64,000 bases of DNA, from NCBI GenBank assembly GCA_964017065.1, contig OZ024784.1, forward strand, positions 11,389,152 to 11,453,151. Reading direction: 5' to 3'. Made by a program: the position numbers and the translations under genes. Every line of letters starts with the position of its first letter. The stretch's first letter is position 1. Shown here one piece after another: positions 59,901-62,135 of the stretch. The notes under the pieces are model-generated. The model had not been told where the DNA came from. It saw nothing but the letters and a program-made list of their open reading frames with translations, and did not search any database. The stretch comes from Haliclona indistincta (taxonomy: Eukaryota > Porifera > Demospongiae > Haplosclerida > Chalinidae).

Positions 59901-61024
59901 TTTTCCTGCTTCTTGCAATAGTAAAGCGTAGACTTGTAGAGCATCACCTCATGTACTAAGGCATTGTTATCTTATTCACACGATGGAGGATGATCAAAGA
60001 CTTTCACACAGTGCATGAGGTGACCCTCTACAGTCTACGCTTTACTATTGCAAGAAGTAGGAAAACTGCTGTACTGCCCCATCTTTTTCAACAGAAAACA
60101 AGACATTCGCGGATAATATTTTCGCGAATTAGCCTGTAATTCGCGAAATTTGCGAAAATTTTCTCCCGCGAAACTTTCCCACTATACGGTATTACTCAAC
60201 GTGCAGTGCTAGCAAGTACATAAAAGCGCCAAGCATCAAGTCAAGGACATTTTCAAGGGCAAAATGAACTCTTTCTTCATTATCCTACTCGAATCGTGAG
60301 TTATCGTCAAAAAGCGAGGAAAATACATAGTGGCTTCCTCGTTGTCAATGATAACTCACGACTCAAACAAAAAATTTTTTAAATGATCTGTCATGCCCTT
60401 TAAAATGTATTTGGCTTGATGCATAACGTGAACTGTGTTGCACATGAGTTTCTTCACTGTAGCGCAGTTTGAGGTTGCATCATCAAAACGTGAGGACAAT
60501 CTACTTGCGAGAACAAGCAGCTAATGGATGGATCAGTGTGAAAATGCTTTATTTTTAATCTATGAGTGCAGCAATTGCATACACATGCCATGTCGCCATG
60601 ACTTGCAAGTTTCATTGCAGTAAGTCATGAGTTCCATCATAGTAATTGTTACTGTATCTGGCTGTATTATACAAACACAAATAATACTCACATCTACTAT
60701 CTGTTTTGTATGTTGAATGGCACGAGGATCTGATGGCAGAGAAGAAAATTCCTTAATGTCACTCAGTGCCTTCTGTACCCATAAATCCAGATAATTCTTT
60801 TCTTTTTCATATGAACGTGCAAGAGGTACAGCAAGTTCTAAACTAACTTTACTTGAGGACAAATATACAGAAAGATTAGTCCAAAGATTTTCAATTTCAT
60901 GAAATCGACTTGAAAATGCATCAGAGCTTAAGCTTCGAGAAGGATAACAAGCTACTAGTTCAGAACAAAGTCTGGAGAGCTCTTGCTTGTGAGGAGACCG
61001 ATCAGCCAATTTGTGCTGCAGAGA
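11884..61024 (-). CDS. Spectrin-repeat giant protein gene, nine exons (partial; nesprin/dystonin/MACF type)
   Basis: Nine minus-strand exons, 60692-61024, 54517-54659, 50278-50467, 47745-47927, 36725-36868, 25794-26174, 16813-17136, 13794-13996 and 11884-11998, total 2016 bp or 672 codons with all phases matching. The protein is all-helical with the heptad pattern and conserved tryptophans of spectrin repeats ([33 protein letters not shown]). About six repeats are covered. No actin-binding, plakin, EF-hand or KASH domain is present, so the family member cannot be named. Such proteins link cytoskeleton to membranes or the nuclear envelope. No start or stop codon is seen; upstream and downstream exons are expected outside the window. 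Introns are 1.8-10.9 kb and filled with transposons. Confidence 0.8.
11999..13134. other. Intron sequence with a small hairpin, otherwise nothing recognised
   Basis: A hairpin at about 12358-12407 (TTATCGTCGATAGCGAGG pairing with CTCATTTAGTTGACGATAA) resembles one at 60297-60355, so it is likely part of a dispersed repeat. No coding signal was found. Confidence 0.4.
13135..13675 (+). repeat. Dispersed repeat, copy 1 (second copy 42335-42855)
   Basis: Both copies share long blocks in the same order and orientation, for example TTAGATGGAATCTA, AGATGGCCGTCA, GGTGAGCCAGCCA and CAAGAACGAAAGCACTTTAG, ending in a CATGCGCC-GAGGGTTAA box that is itself duplicated in copy 1. No coding frame is shared. 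Confidence 0.7.
13794..13996 (-). CDS. Spectrin-repeat gene exon 8 (67 codons + 2 nt)
   Basis: An ATTATCCAG acceptor and a GTGAGT donor bound it. It encodes [16 protein letters not shown] to VRLEPLNNL, ending on AA. An apparent earlier donor (GTAAGA at 13822) leaves the wrong phase for exon 9, so the later donor is preferred. Confidence 0.74.
14439..15222. mobile_element. Large palindrome with ~380-bp arms (foldback element)
   Basis: The sequence from GTGGTGGCAACTTGTAGCCA at the left is repeated, inverted and near-identical, ending at TGGCTACAAGTTGCCACCAC. The centre lies near 14835 within about 40 bp of unpaired AT-rich sequence. Internal boxes such as ATCGGACGATCGTTTCTGTC appear on both arms. 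There is no open frame across it and no clear target duplication. Confidence 0.85.
15258..15515. repeat. Hairpin-rich satellite, block 1
   Basis: Imperfect 50-58 bp units carry inverted AGTGC...GCACTAA pairs followed by TTCCCCAAGTGATGTAGGA-like spacers. Block 2 is at 16040-16475. Confidence 0.65.
15607..15990. mobile_element. MITE with ~38-bp inverted ends inside the satellite
   Basis: The left end GGGGCACTGTAAAACATGG and the right end, inverted, GGGGACTCTGTAAAACATGG extend through GATTCTGGA. It separates the two satellite blocks. It contains a duplicated GC hairpin box (AGGGCCGAAGGCCCGG) at about 15719 and 15773. Confidence 0.65.
15717..15862 (+). repeat. GGGCCGAAGGCCC hairpin minisatellite plus TTTAGGG motif
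   Basis: Two tandem copies of a unit with AGCAAGGGCCGAAGGCCCGG are followed by GTTAGGCGAAGGTTTTTAGG and GGGTTTAGGGTTTAG. The same string in the opposite orientation lies at 41998-42160, and its tail recurs at 24199-24225. Confidence 0.6.
16040..16475. repeat. Hairpin-rich satellite, block 2
   Basis: At least seven diverged units carry GATTTAATG or GATTTAGTG, a CACTATTTC or CACTAAA box and a CCCTACA...TGTAGGAAA hairpin. It is the same family as 15258-15515. Confidence 0.65.
16813..17136 (-). CDS. Spectrin-repeat gene exon 7 (108 codons, one whole repeat)
   Basis: An AAACACAG acceptor precedes ATGCTTCG; this ATG is an internal Met, not a start. It encodes [31 protein letters not shown] and [15 protein letters not shown]. 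The donor is either AAG/GTTGGT at 16813 or GCT/GTAAAG six bases earlier (16819); both keep phase 0. Confidence 0.78.
17137..17738. other. Intron sequence, nothing recognised
   Basis: A GC-richer stretch (17380-17680) has open frames on both strands, but no domain or splice structure that I recognise. I regard the frames as chance. Confidence 0.35.
17741..18410. mobile_element. MITE with ~40-bp inverted ends
   Basis: The left end GACCTGCTATGGGAAAAGGG and right end GACCGGCTATGCGAAAAGGG (inverted) both continue ACCATATCCCGCA. Flanks ACAAATGT and ACAAATAA match at six of eight positions, suggesting an old 8-bp hAT-type duplication. No coding sequence was found. Confidence 0.65.
18413..19516. other. 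Intron sequence, nothing recognised
   Basis: No convincing coding frame, inverted repeat pair or RNA gene was seen in this stretch. Confidence 0.35.
19521..20109. mobile_element. TTAA-type MITE, family B, copy 1 (589 bp)
   Basis: It starts GGTGGCGGGTACCCTTTG and ends AAAGGGTACCCAGCACC, with TTAA on both sides (19517-19520, 20110-20113). A minus-strand frame ([19 protein letters not shown]) has a counterpart in copy 2 at 26489-27152 ([19 protein letters not shown]), so the copies share internal sequence. The TTAA target suggests piggyBac-like mobilisation. Confidence 0.8.
20333..22787 (+). pseudogene. Second Ty3/Gypsy pol (RT, RNase H, integrase), inactivated
   Basis: Seen in order: RT from [15 protein letters not shown], with an in-frame TGA near 20410; motif A, where [13 protein letters not shown] has Tyr where the catalytic Asp should be; the second motif NIDDVLIAS, intact; RNase H with [20 protein letters not shown] and VADALTR; the integrase finger (HNLSHPG ... 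CLHC); and the core with D in VDIVGP, D in VTDSSRQF and E in [12 protein letters not shown] frameshift near 21235, a stop at 21474, a break near 21600 and a stop near 21890 add to the damage. No LTRs, gag or protease were recognised. It is a different Gypsy lineage from those at 1-5500. Confidence 0.85.
22788..23479. other. Intron sequence, nothing recognised
   Basis: Overlapping open frames at 22894-23383 on both strands show no domain I can name and are probably chance. Confidence 0.35.
23866..23930. repeat. Short GGACTGGACT-type minisatellite
   Basis: Six or so degenerate copies of a TGGACTGGAC-like unit lie next to each other. It lies just right of a possible MITE with CCCCGTTTACACG and GTGTAAA ends (about 23492-23855). 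Confidence 0.6.
24006..24225. repeat. 21-bp minisatellite GTTAGGCGAATACTGGGCACT
   Basis: About seven direct copies of a 21-bp unit (24063-24210) start with GTTAGGCGAATACTGGGCA. At least two inverted copies lie at 24006-24030. The array ends in GTTAGGTGAAGGTTTTAGGG, shared with the repeats at 15824 and 42010. Confidence 0.75.
24226..25110. other. Intron sequence, nothing recognised
   Basis: No coding, RNA or clear repeat structure was identified apart from AT-rich tracts. Confidence 0.35.
25111..25542. mobile_element. Foldback element, CTACATCAGTGGCTG family, copy 1
   Basis: Arms of about 175 bp (25111-25290 and 25378-25542) are inverted copies whose inner ends read CTACATCAGTGGCTG. The loop is about 90 bp. 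Related copies lie at 36918-37087 and, as a half, at 43760-43862. Confidence 0.8.
25562..25723. mobile_element. TA-flanked Tc1/mariner-type MITE (162 bp)
   Basis: The left end CAGTGGAACCTCTCTTAA and the inverted right end CAGTGGAACCTCTCTATAA are flanked by TA on each side. It sits 70 bp beyond the donor of host exon 6. Confidence 0.85.
25794..26174 (-). CDS. Spectrin-repeat gene exon 6 (127 codons, longest)
   Basis: A TTTTTGTAG acceptor and a GTATCT donor bound it, phase 0. It encodes [16 protein letters not shown], a loop with [13 protein letters not shown] that may bulge from the repeat, then [19 protein letters not shown] and [13 protein letters not shown], ending KLQEIQ. Its donor lies about 70 bp from a TA-flanked MITE at 25562-25723. 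Confidence 0.78.
26175..26484. other. Intron sequence upstream of exon 6, nothing recognised
   Basis: It contains the polypyrimidine tract and acceptor of exon 6 at its left edge. Otherwise nothing is seen. Confidence 0.35.
26489..27152. mobile_element. TTAA-type MITE, family B, copy 2 (664 bp)
   Basis: It starts GGTGGCGGTACACGTTTGC and ends GGGTACCACCACC, with TTAA at 26485-26488 and 27153-27156. Its right flank carries three further partial ends (TAGGGTACTTAA, TAGGGTAAC, TAGGGTACCGCCATCTTAA), so this spot has taken repeated TTAA insertions or slippage. Confidence 0.75.
27204..28430 (+). pseudogene. Harbinger-type element with spliced Myb/SANT-like gene, one frameshift
   Basis: After TTA, the sequence begins AGGCCTGTCCGCACTAGCAC, the same terminal style as the TTA-flanked MITE at 58955. 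An ATG-proximal exon (about 27393-27582) encodes a Myb/SANT-like trihelix domain: [14 protein letters not shown], a frameshift near 27450, then [18 protein letters not shown] and [26 protein letters not shown] donor leads to an exon at 27639 ([20 protein letters not shown]). Later exons encode a Thr/Ala-rich linker and a charged C-terminus ([18 protein letters not shown]). Such proteins partner the transposase of PIF/Harbinger elements; no transposase is present here. The right end is cut by a TTAA element. Confidence 0.7.
28431..28779. mobile_element. TTAA-type MITE, family B, partial copy 3 (right half)
   Basis: It is similar throughout to 30690-31032 (shared CTGTCTGGCAG, GCGCTCGGCGAAATC-like, CTTCGTACCTTTCACACAAC and CGAGCTCGTCGCTCCGCGATGG blocks), ending GGTATCCCGCCACC. 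Its TTAA has decayed to TAAG. Confidence 0.65.
28863..30478 (-). pseudogene. Mutator-like transposase with C-terminal YqaJ-type nuclease domain, broken
   Basis: Minus-strand pieces read in order: [70 protein letters not shown], then after a frameshift near 30172 [30 protein letters not shown] short intron (GTAGAG ... CACATAG, about 29942-29993) leads to [20 protein letters not shown] and [14 protein letters not shown] second frameshift near 29500 precedes the exonuclease-like domain: [53 protein letters not shown] (PD-(D/E)xK style). This resembles the metazoan Mutator-like transposase domain joined to YqaJ. The N-terminus is missing, cut by a TTAA-family palindrome. Confidence 0.75.
30553..31032. 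mobile_element. TTAA-type MITE, family B, copy 4, with ~135-bp palindromic start
   Basis: 30553-30820 is an inverted repeat (GTGTGAAACGTACGAAGCTA against its reverse complement). The remainder to 31032 matches partial copy 3 and ends GGTATCCCACCACC. The next four bases TTAA (31033-31036) are shared with the following element. Confidence 0.7.
31037..31624 (+). mobile_element. TTAA-type MITE, family A, copy 1 (588 bp)
   Basis: It starts GGGTGCTCGGTCATTATTAA and ends with the inverted form (ATAATGACCGAGCACCC). TTAA is at 31033-31036 and 31625-31628. Copy 2 (34490-35078) is the same element in the opposite orientation. Confidence 0.88.
31629..31857. other. Unassigned sequence between TTAA element and THAP element
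   Basis: A GC-rich segment with a short minus-strand frame is present; no recognised motif. It may be the outer end of the THAP-bearing element. Confidence 0.3.
31927..32064 (+). pseudogene. THAP zinc-finger domain, N-terminal half
   Basis: It begins at an ATG with [12 protein letters not shown] (first two zinc Cys). A frameshift precedes [18 protein letters not shown] (the conserved FP and W of THAP), and a second precedes [11 protein letters not shown] (third zinc Cys). The domain is cut at this Cys by the insertion of 32065-35136 and resumes at 35137. Confidence 0.72.
32056..32064 (+). repeat. 9-bp target duplication, left copy
   Basis: TCAGTACTG directly precedes the element end TAGCCTCG and is repeated exactly at 35137-35145 after CGAGGCTA. 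Confidence 0.85.
33421..34048. mobile_element. Foldback element with ~145-bp arms and internal minisatellite
   Basis: Arms 33421-33568 and 33895-34048 are near-perfect inverted copies; inner ends read CCCTACATCAGCGGCTTG, similar to the CTACATCAGTGGCTG family at 25111 and 36918. Between the arms (33577-33850) are five copies of a 50-65 bp unit centred on GGAGGACGCAGTCCGATGAA. Confidence 0.85.
34490..35078 (-). mobile_element. TTAA-type MITE, family A, copy 2 (589 bp)
   Basis: The ends are GGGTGCTCAACAC and GTGTTGAGCACCC, with TTAA at 34486-34489 and 35079-35082. It matches copy 1 in the opposite orientation along its length, including GTAACGGAGAGTTTTTTCGA-type and AAAACTCGGGCATGAAGC blocks. 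Confidence 0.88.
35137..35404 (+). pseudogene. THAP domain, C-terminal half, with 54-bp tandem duplication
   Basis: It resumes as [13 protein letters not shown] (zinc Cys and His), then after a frameshift near 35210 [14 protein letters not shown] (the conserved PxPTI box), and a basic tail ([18 protein letters not shown]). The Cys-His spacing is three residues rather than the usual two. The 54 bp at 35297-35350 are repeated at 35351-35404, after an in-frame TGA. From 35405 to 35786 I see nothing certain, only [14 protein letters not shown] scraps. Confidence 0.7.
35787..36478 (-). pseudogene. P2X7 intracellular (Zn-ballast)-like domain gene, three exons, broken
   Basis: Exon a (36324-36478) encodes [16 protein letters not shown] and an acidic run, with a GTATGT donor. 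Exon b (36039-36275) continues [11 protein letters not shown] and LECDCC (the Cys cluster), hits a TAA, then EISQILAK, a frameshift, and [19 protein letters not shown] plus YCQYRQEHG, with a GTAAGT donor. Exon c (35787-35965) encodes FRYIAYRQ, a 2-nt frameshift, then [20 protein letters not shown] and IRDTFPS, with a stop at 35787. The order of blocks is that of the zinc- and GDP-binding ballast at the C-terminus of P2X7, here without any ion-channel part. Three lesions make this copy inactive. It lies antisense to the THAP gene. Confidence 0.78.
36725..36868 (-). CDS. Spectrin-repeat gene exon 5 (48 codons)
   Basis: A TTTGTTACAG acceptor and a GTATGT donor bound it, phase 0. It encodes [17 protein letters not shown] through LSVLLDDCK. 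The 10.9-kb intron before it holds the DIRS and Crypton elements; the 10.6-kb intron after it holds the THAP/ballast element. Confidence 0.74.
36918..37087. mobile_element. Foldback element, CTACATCAGTGGCTG family, copy 2
   Basis: Inverted arms (TGGTAACACGATTGACTGGC against its complement) have inner ends CTACATCAG and CCACTGATGTAGGGA. It closely matches the inner half of copy 1 at 25111-25542. It sits just upstream of the exon 5 acceptor. Confidence 0.75.
37095..37215. mobile_element. Small MITE, ~121 bp
   Basis: Left end TTAATGTATGGCTCC and right end GGAGACATACATTAA are inverted, continuing through CGGATTTG. No coding sequence. Confidence 0.65.
37949..38389 (-). pseudogene. C-terminal part of IS630/Tc1-like transposase
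   Basis: [52 protein letters not shown] and the acidic Ser-rich end [11 protein letters not shown] match the C-terminus of metazoan IS630-like transposases that end in a WSQVKGY...WKAD region. It overlaps the Gln-rich tail of the HTH protein in another frame. Confidence 0.6.
38232..38695 (-). CDS. HTH protein from an internally deleted IS630/Tc1-like transposase, two exons
   Basis: An ATG at 38695 starts [32 protein letters not shown] (helical DNA-binding N-terminus). A GTGAGT donor (exon end 38542) and TTCAATAG acceptor (exon start 38431) join to [13 protein letters not shown] and a Gln/Thr-rich tail ending at 38232. The intron is 110 bp. The catalytic DDE core is absent. The C-terminal part of the same protein follows in a shifted frame (37949-38389), so an internal deletion has fused the two ends out of frame. 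Whether the short protein is made is unknown; it could be a repressor-like remnant or simply debris. Confidence 0.55.
39480..40075. mobile_element. MITE (~596 bp) inside the Crypton gene
   Basis: The left end GGCGTATAAAAGGGGAGGAG and inverted right end GGCGTATAAAAAGGGCAGGG interrupt the recombinase between LLCGLKRK and VPFNFLDK. No target duplication was recognised. An open frame inside (39657-39800) is unassigned. Confidence 0.65.
41110..41892. other. Intron sequence, nothing recognised
   Basis: No coding or clear repeat structure apart from short AT-rich tracts. Confidence 0.35.
41893..42252. mobile_element. Repeat element with GTCGAC-rich termini
   Basis: The left end has three tandem 15-bp units (CCGTTTGGTCGACTA, CCGTTTCGTCGACTC, CCGATTCGTCGACTA). 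The right end has two inverted units of the same kind. The interior (41998-42160) is the inverted copy of the GGGCCGAAGGCCC minisatellite at 15717-15862, including AAACCCTAAACC. Confidence 0.7.
42335..42855 (+). repeat. Dispersed repeat, copy 2 (first copy 13135-13675)
   Basis: It is collinear with copy 1 and ends CGCGCATGCGCCGAGGGTTA. Confidence 0.7.
42856..43293. mobile_element. Probable TTAA-type MITE, family B, right end only certain
   Basis: It ends GGTAACCGTCACC followed by TTAA (43294-43297), preceded by GAATATTAATTAGCTC as in the other copies. A left end was not found. Confidence 0.45.
43760..43862. mobile_element. Half copy of the 25111-type foldback arm
   Basis: TTGGTTTACAT, CCTTTTGATTTCGTTTGA, CATCTTTTAATTTTATTGTG and TTTTTCAT match, in order, the right arm at 25448-25542. 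Confidence 0.55.
43950..46790 (-). pseudogene. DIRS-like retrotransposon: gag, RT, RNase H, decayed
   Basis: Minus-strand pieces in order: an Arg/Ser-rich and acidic gag start (46700-46200), [20 protein letters not shown] and [12 protein letters not shown] (45844-45640), [46 protein letters not shown] and VPKKNG (to 45187). After further breaks come the RT motif [16 protein letters not shown], where His replaces the catalytic Asp, CLPFGC, and [12 protein letters not shown], which keeps the second catalytic pair. The RNase H end [10 protein letters not shown] lies near 44060. No tyrosine recombinase follows. Many stops and frameshifts show it is long dead. Confidence 0.75.
46791..47744. other. 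Intron sequence, nothing recognised
   Basis: No coding, RNA or repeat structure identified. Confidence 0.35.
47745..47927 (-). CDS. Spectrin-repeat gene exon 4 (61 codons)
   Basis: A TCTCTTTAG acceptor and a GTACAT donor bound it, phase 0 at both ends. It encodes [16 protein letters not shown] and the long helix [19 protein letters not shown], ending KMSQLQ. The protein continues directly into exon 5 ([10 protein letters not shown]). Confidence 0.75.
48214..49074. mobile_element. MITE-like element with diverged inverted ends
   Basis: The left GTAACCGGGATTGGCAACGAG and inverted right GCAACCAGGATTGGCAACGAG pair, with a second inverted box GCGTGCCATC further in. Interior open frames show no recognised domain. 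Confidence 0.55.
49241..49612 (-). pseudogene. Unidentified coding-like relic, one stop
   Basis: One minus-strand frame stays coding-like over about 120 codons: [48 protein letters not shown], a single TAA, then [35 protein letters not shown] and [13 protein letters not shown], ending at TAG 49241. I do not recognise the family. A transposon gag or a captured gene fragment are both possible. Confidence 0.4.
49605..49637. other. Perfect AAAAACTTCC hairpin
   Basis: AAAAAACTTCC, a short TATA-type loop and GGAAGTTTTTT form a self-complementary hairpin. It may be the end of the coding-like relic beside it. Confidence 0.45.
50002..50207. mobile_element. Mutator-like MITE (206 bp) with 10-bp target duplication
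   Basis: The ends TAGCCTCG and CGAGGCTA and the inverted CCAGGCTCTTTTTATTTGTG boxes form roughly 58-bp arms. CAGTGTGAAC flanks it exactly on both sides (49992-50001, 50208-50217). Confidence 0.85.
50278..50467 (-). CDS. Spectrin-repeat gene exon 3
   Basis: A TTTCTATAG acceptor and a GTAGTG donor bound it. Its first base completes the Trp codon split from exon 2. It encodes [16 protein letters not shown], then LEGWITNML and QQIESHK, ending in phase 0. Confidence 0.74.
50585..50817. mobile_element. Palindromic MITE with ~105-bp arms
   Basis: ATTTTAACTAAAATGCAAGA at the left is inverted at the right end. Arms are almost identical through AAAGTATGGAAACAAGATTT, with a 25-bp centre. The interval 50820-51134 beyond it is unremarkable. 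Confidence 0.8.
51144..51715. mobile_element. Mutator-like element (572 bp) carrying a RecQ-like helicase fragment
   Basis: Terminal inverted repeats of about 56 bp (TAGTCTCGTCCCCAGACC onward; one mismatch) end at 51199 and begin again at 51660. Flanks GAAGCTGTT (51135-51143) and GAATCTGTT (51716-51724) match at eight of nine bases. On the plus strand, near 51440-51510, a frame encodes [20 protein letters not shown], the Walker A region of a RecQ/superfamily-2 DNA helicase, then stops at TAG. Confidence 0.82.
51725..52420. other. Intron sequence with (GAA)n tract
   Basis: An AAGAAGAAAGAAGAAG tract near 51888 followed by ATGAACAA resembles, inverted, the (TTC)n tract at 32500-32546. A GC hairpin ATGCCACG...CGTGGCAT lies at 52271-52292. 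Otherwise nothing. Confidence 0.4.
52416..53008. mobile_element. Possible MITE defined by an inverted pair
   Basis: GTCTCACCAAGGGCGTATA with AGAGAGAAGAGGGCAT (52419-52453) is inverted at 52971-53006. Interior frames are unassigned. No target duplication was seen. Confidence 0.45.
52880..54371 (+). pseudogene. DIRS-like gag (ORF1), decayed
   Basis: A His/Ser/Arg-rich region (53150-53830) with alternating frames precedes [66 protein letters not shown] and [14 protein letters not shown], a capsid-like gag typical of DIRS ORF1. Frameshifts near 53870, 53940, 54105 and 54160 break it. It ends where a TTAA-family fragment begins. RT and recombinase are missing. Confidence 0.68.
54374..54411. mobile_element. 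TTAA-type MITE fragment, family B
   Basis: CGCTCATTAATATTCAT runs into GGGTATACCGCCACC followed by TTAA. Only the two ends of the family remain, joined. Confidence 0.55.
54517..54659 (-). CDS. Spectrin-repeat gene exon 2 (47 codons + 2 nt)
   Basis: An AATTTAG acceptor and a GTATGC donor bound it. It reads [17 protein letters not shown] to IEELQLK and ends on TG, which the next exon completes to TGG (Trp). Confidence 0.72.
54753..54942. mobile_element. MITE with internal AGTGTGCATTAA repeats
   Basis: The left end ATACCACGAGACTTCCGACC and the inverted right end ATACCGCGTGACTTTCGACC bound five or more direct and inverted copies of AGTGTGCATTAA. Confidence 0.65.
54943..55694. other. Intron sequence, nothing certain
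   Basis: A minus-strand frame at 55464-55691 has a small Gly/Ala-rich hydrophobic stretch but no family I recognise. Confidence 0.3.
55695..56189 (-). CDS. Hypothetical ORF, function unknown
   Basis: A 164-codon frame starts (by a non-ATG codon) near 56189 and includes the acidic helical segment [20 protein letters not shown]. An acceptor-like TTTATGTTAG sits at its start, and a GTAAGT donor 47 bp upstream ends another open frame ([10 protein letters not shown]), but the phases do not match. It may be an exon of an unrecognised transposon gene or chance. Confidence 0.22.
   Translation of the reverse strand: MLYVRRDSDDVLELLTMLVENVSSDSEAEDLEMLHFLSAFGSTKEKGERLGIEKCDMPGARVSTVHFHCTARVSTVLIHACQRQARHVWMGSRDAPHGPTFTGNGKLKFSNMQNQLAQRVGLLSMTSTVNHAHLMIYQLSCARITLTGAKNAASLVKTACVRQI
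56584..56928. mobile_element. MITE with ~90-bp inverted ends
   Basis: GGGATCAAGAGTATAAAATAAGA through ACAAAATCTGTGTGGA is repeated inverted at 56840-56928, with several mismatches. Confidence 0.7.
57186..57330. mobile_element. Imperfect palindrome, ~145 bp
   Basis: The left AGGTTAACACCCGGGTT and inverted right AGGTTAATGCCTGGTTA continue through GGCGATAC-GGATA to ATGCCAACC/TGTGCCAACC at the centre. Confidence 0.6.
57331..58107. other. Intron sequence, nothing recognised
   Basis: Overlapping frames at 57570-57977 on both strands have no recognised domain. Confidence 0.3.
58112..58721. mobile_element. TTAA-type MITE, family B, copy 5 (610 bp)
   Basis: It starts GGTGGCAGGTACCCTTTCG and ends CGAAAGGGTACCCGCCACC, with TTAA at 58108-58111 and 58722-58725. 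Confidence 0.85.
58955..59374. mobile_element. Harbinger-type MITE with TTA duplication (420 bp)
   Basis: The left end AGGCATGTTCACATGGA and inverted right end AGGCGCGTTCACATGGA are flanked by TTA (58952-58954, 59375-59377). Long subterminal repeats built from GCGCATTCAATCCAC and GCGAATTCAATGCGCAT pair across the element. Confidence 0.85.
59803..60191. mobile_element. TA-ended MITE, TACCGTATAG family
   Basis: The ends TACCGTATAGCAGGAAATTT and inverted TACCGTATAGTGGGAAAGTT share TTCGCGGGAGAAAA. An inner inverted pair TTCTTGCAATAGTAAAGCGT (about 59910, 60040) adds a second stem. The next stretch to 60690 is unassigned except a hairpin at 60297-60355 (GTGAGTTATCGTCA). Confidence 0.8.
60692..61024 (-). 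CDS. Spectrin-repeat gene exon 1 of this window (111 codons)
   Basis: It is bounded by a TTTTACAG acceptor and a GTGAGT donor, phase 0 at both ends. It encodes one repeat: [17 protein letters not shown], then [12 protein letters not shown], then [13 protein letters not shown] and a final helix start (IQHTKQIVD). No further exon was recognised between 61025 and the right edge. Confidence 0.75.
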
Positions 61025-62133
61025 CTGTAAAATTATAGAATGTAAAAATTTAAGTAATACATAATATAAGAAGACTTGATGCACACTGAGAATGTAACAT
61101 GAAAGAGTGACTAGTGATAAAAGTGTAAGCTGCAGATAATTAATAGAAGAATAGACAACTTGACCAAATTAAGCTTTTAAAACGTTTTGAAACAGATTTC
61201 TTTGGAAGAAGTACCTTAGGCACCACACCTCGCCATATTCACGAGCATTCTCGCTCGGTCTTACAATGAGCATGCATTTACTCAGTCTCATCACCACAAT
61301 GCTATACCTACTAATAATTGGGGGTGCGGCTATTAGAAAGGCATGACCACAGCATGCGACAAAAAGTACTGTTGACTTTCCAGGCATCTTTTATAGAATA
61401 AATATTATTTTACAACTGAGCAGTGGAGATGGTGATCTTTAAGTGGTGAGGCAGTAAACAGCCACGCTTTTTAGTCTCATGCATTATAGACTGACCTAAA
61501 CGCTTAATCCTACATGCCCCGAGTAAATATATTTATTTGTCACTATTGCAAGGCTTAGCAACCACTATTTCTGTGCTAATTATAGCTAGGTATAGTTATC
61601 AGGCCTTCAAAACTGAGATAGTGCCAACTAAACACTGAAAAAAACAATTACAAAACTGAATGCTGAGGACTGTCAGTTGTTCGTTCAAGACAAAGATATT
61701 TATGGCTCAGTGGGCGGAGCCACGGGGCATACGGTAGTCGTGTTGTGTATGTATGTATGTATGTATTTGTCTGTCGGCAGAATTTCTCGTCGCTCGCTAA
61801 AAACTGAGCGCTAAAACGCGCAACACAAGCTAAAGCCGATATTTGCTTGAAAATGAATTGTAAGAATTTTGGTTATAAGGCTCTATTCGTGAGTTACCGC
61901 GACACCTGGTTCGGTTTTGCAGCGCCTGCTGAAATTTAAGTTCTGAAACTAATAATTATTATCTCGCTTTCGATCACGTGAAAACTTTATGCGAAGCTTA
62001 GTTCGTGAGTTGTGGCGCAATTTGCTCACTCACGATTGATCATGGCTGTTGCTGAAGATCTGGACTTCTTCAAAGGCAAAGTTAACCACAGTTGACTACC
62101 TAGAAGCTGATAGGTTAGAATTTCAATACAAGA
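61025..62133. other. Sequence upstream of exon 1, with (GTAT)n tract
   Basis: A TGTATGTATGTATGTATG microsatellite lies at about 61747-61767, next to GGCGGAGCCACGGGGCATAC, which resembles 23410-23435 (GGCGGAGCCATGAGATATAC). No exon or promoter was recognised. Confidence 0.4.
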
Positions 62134-62135
62134 TA

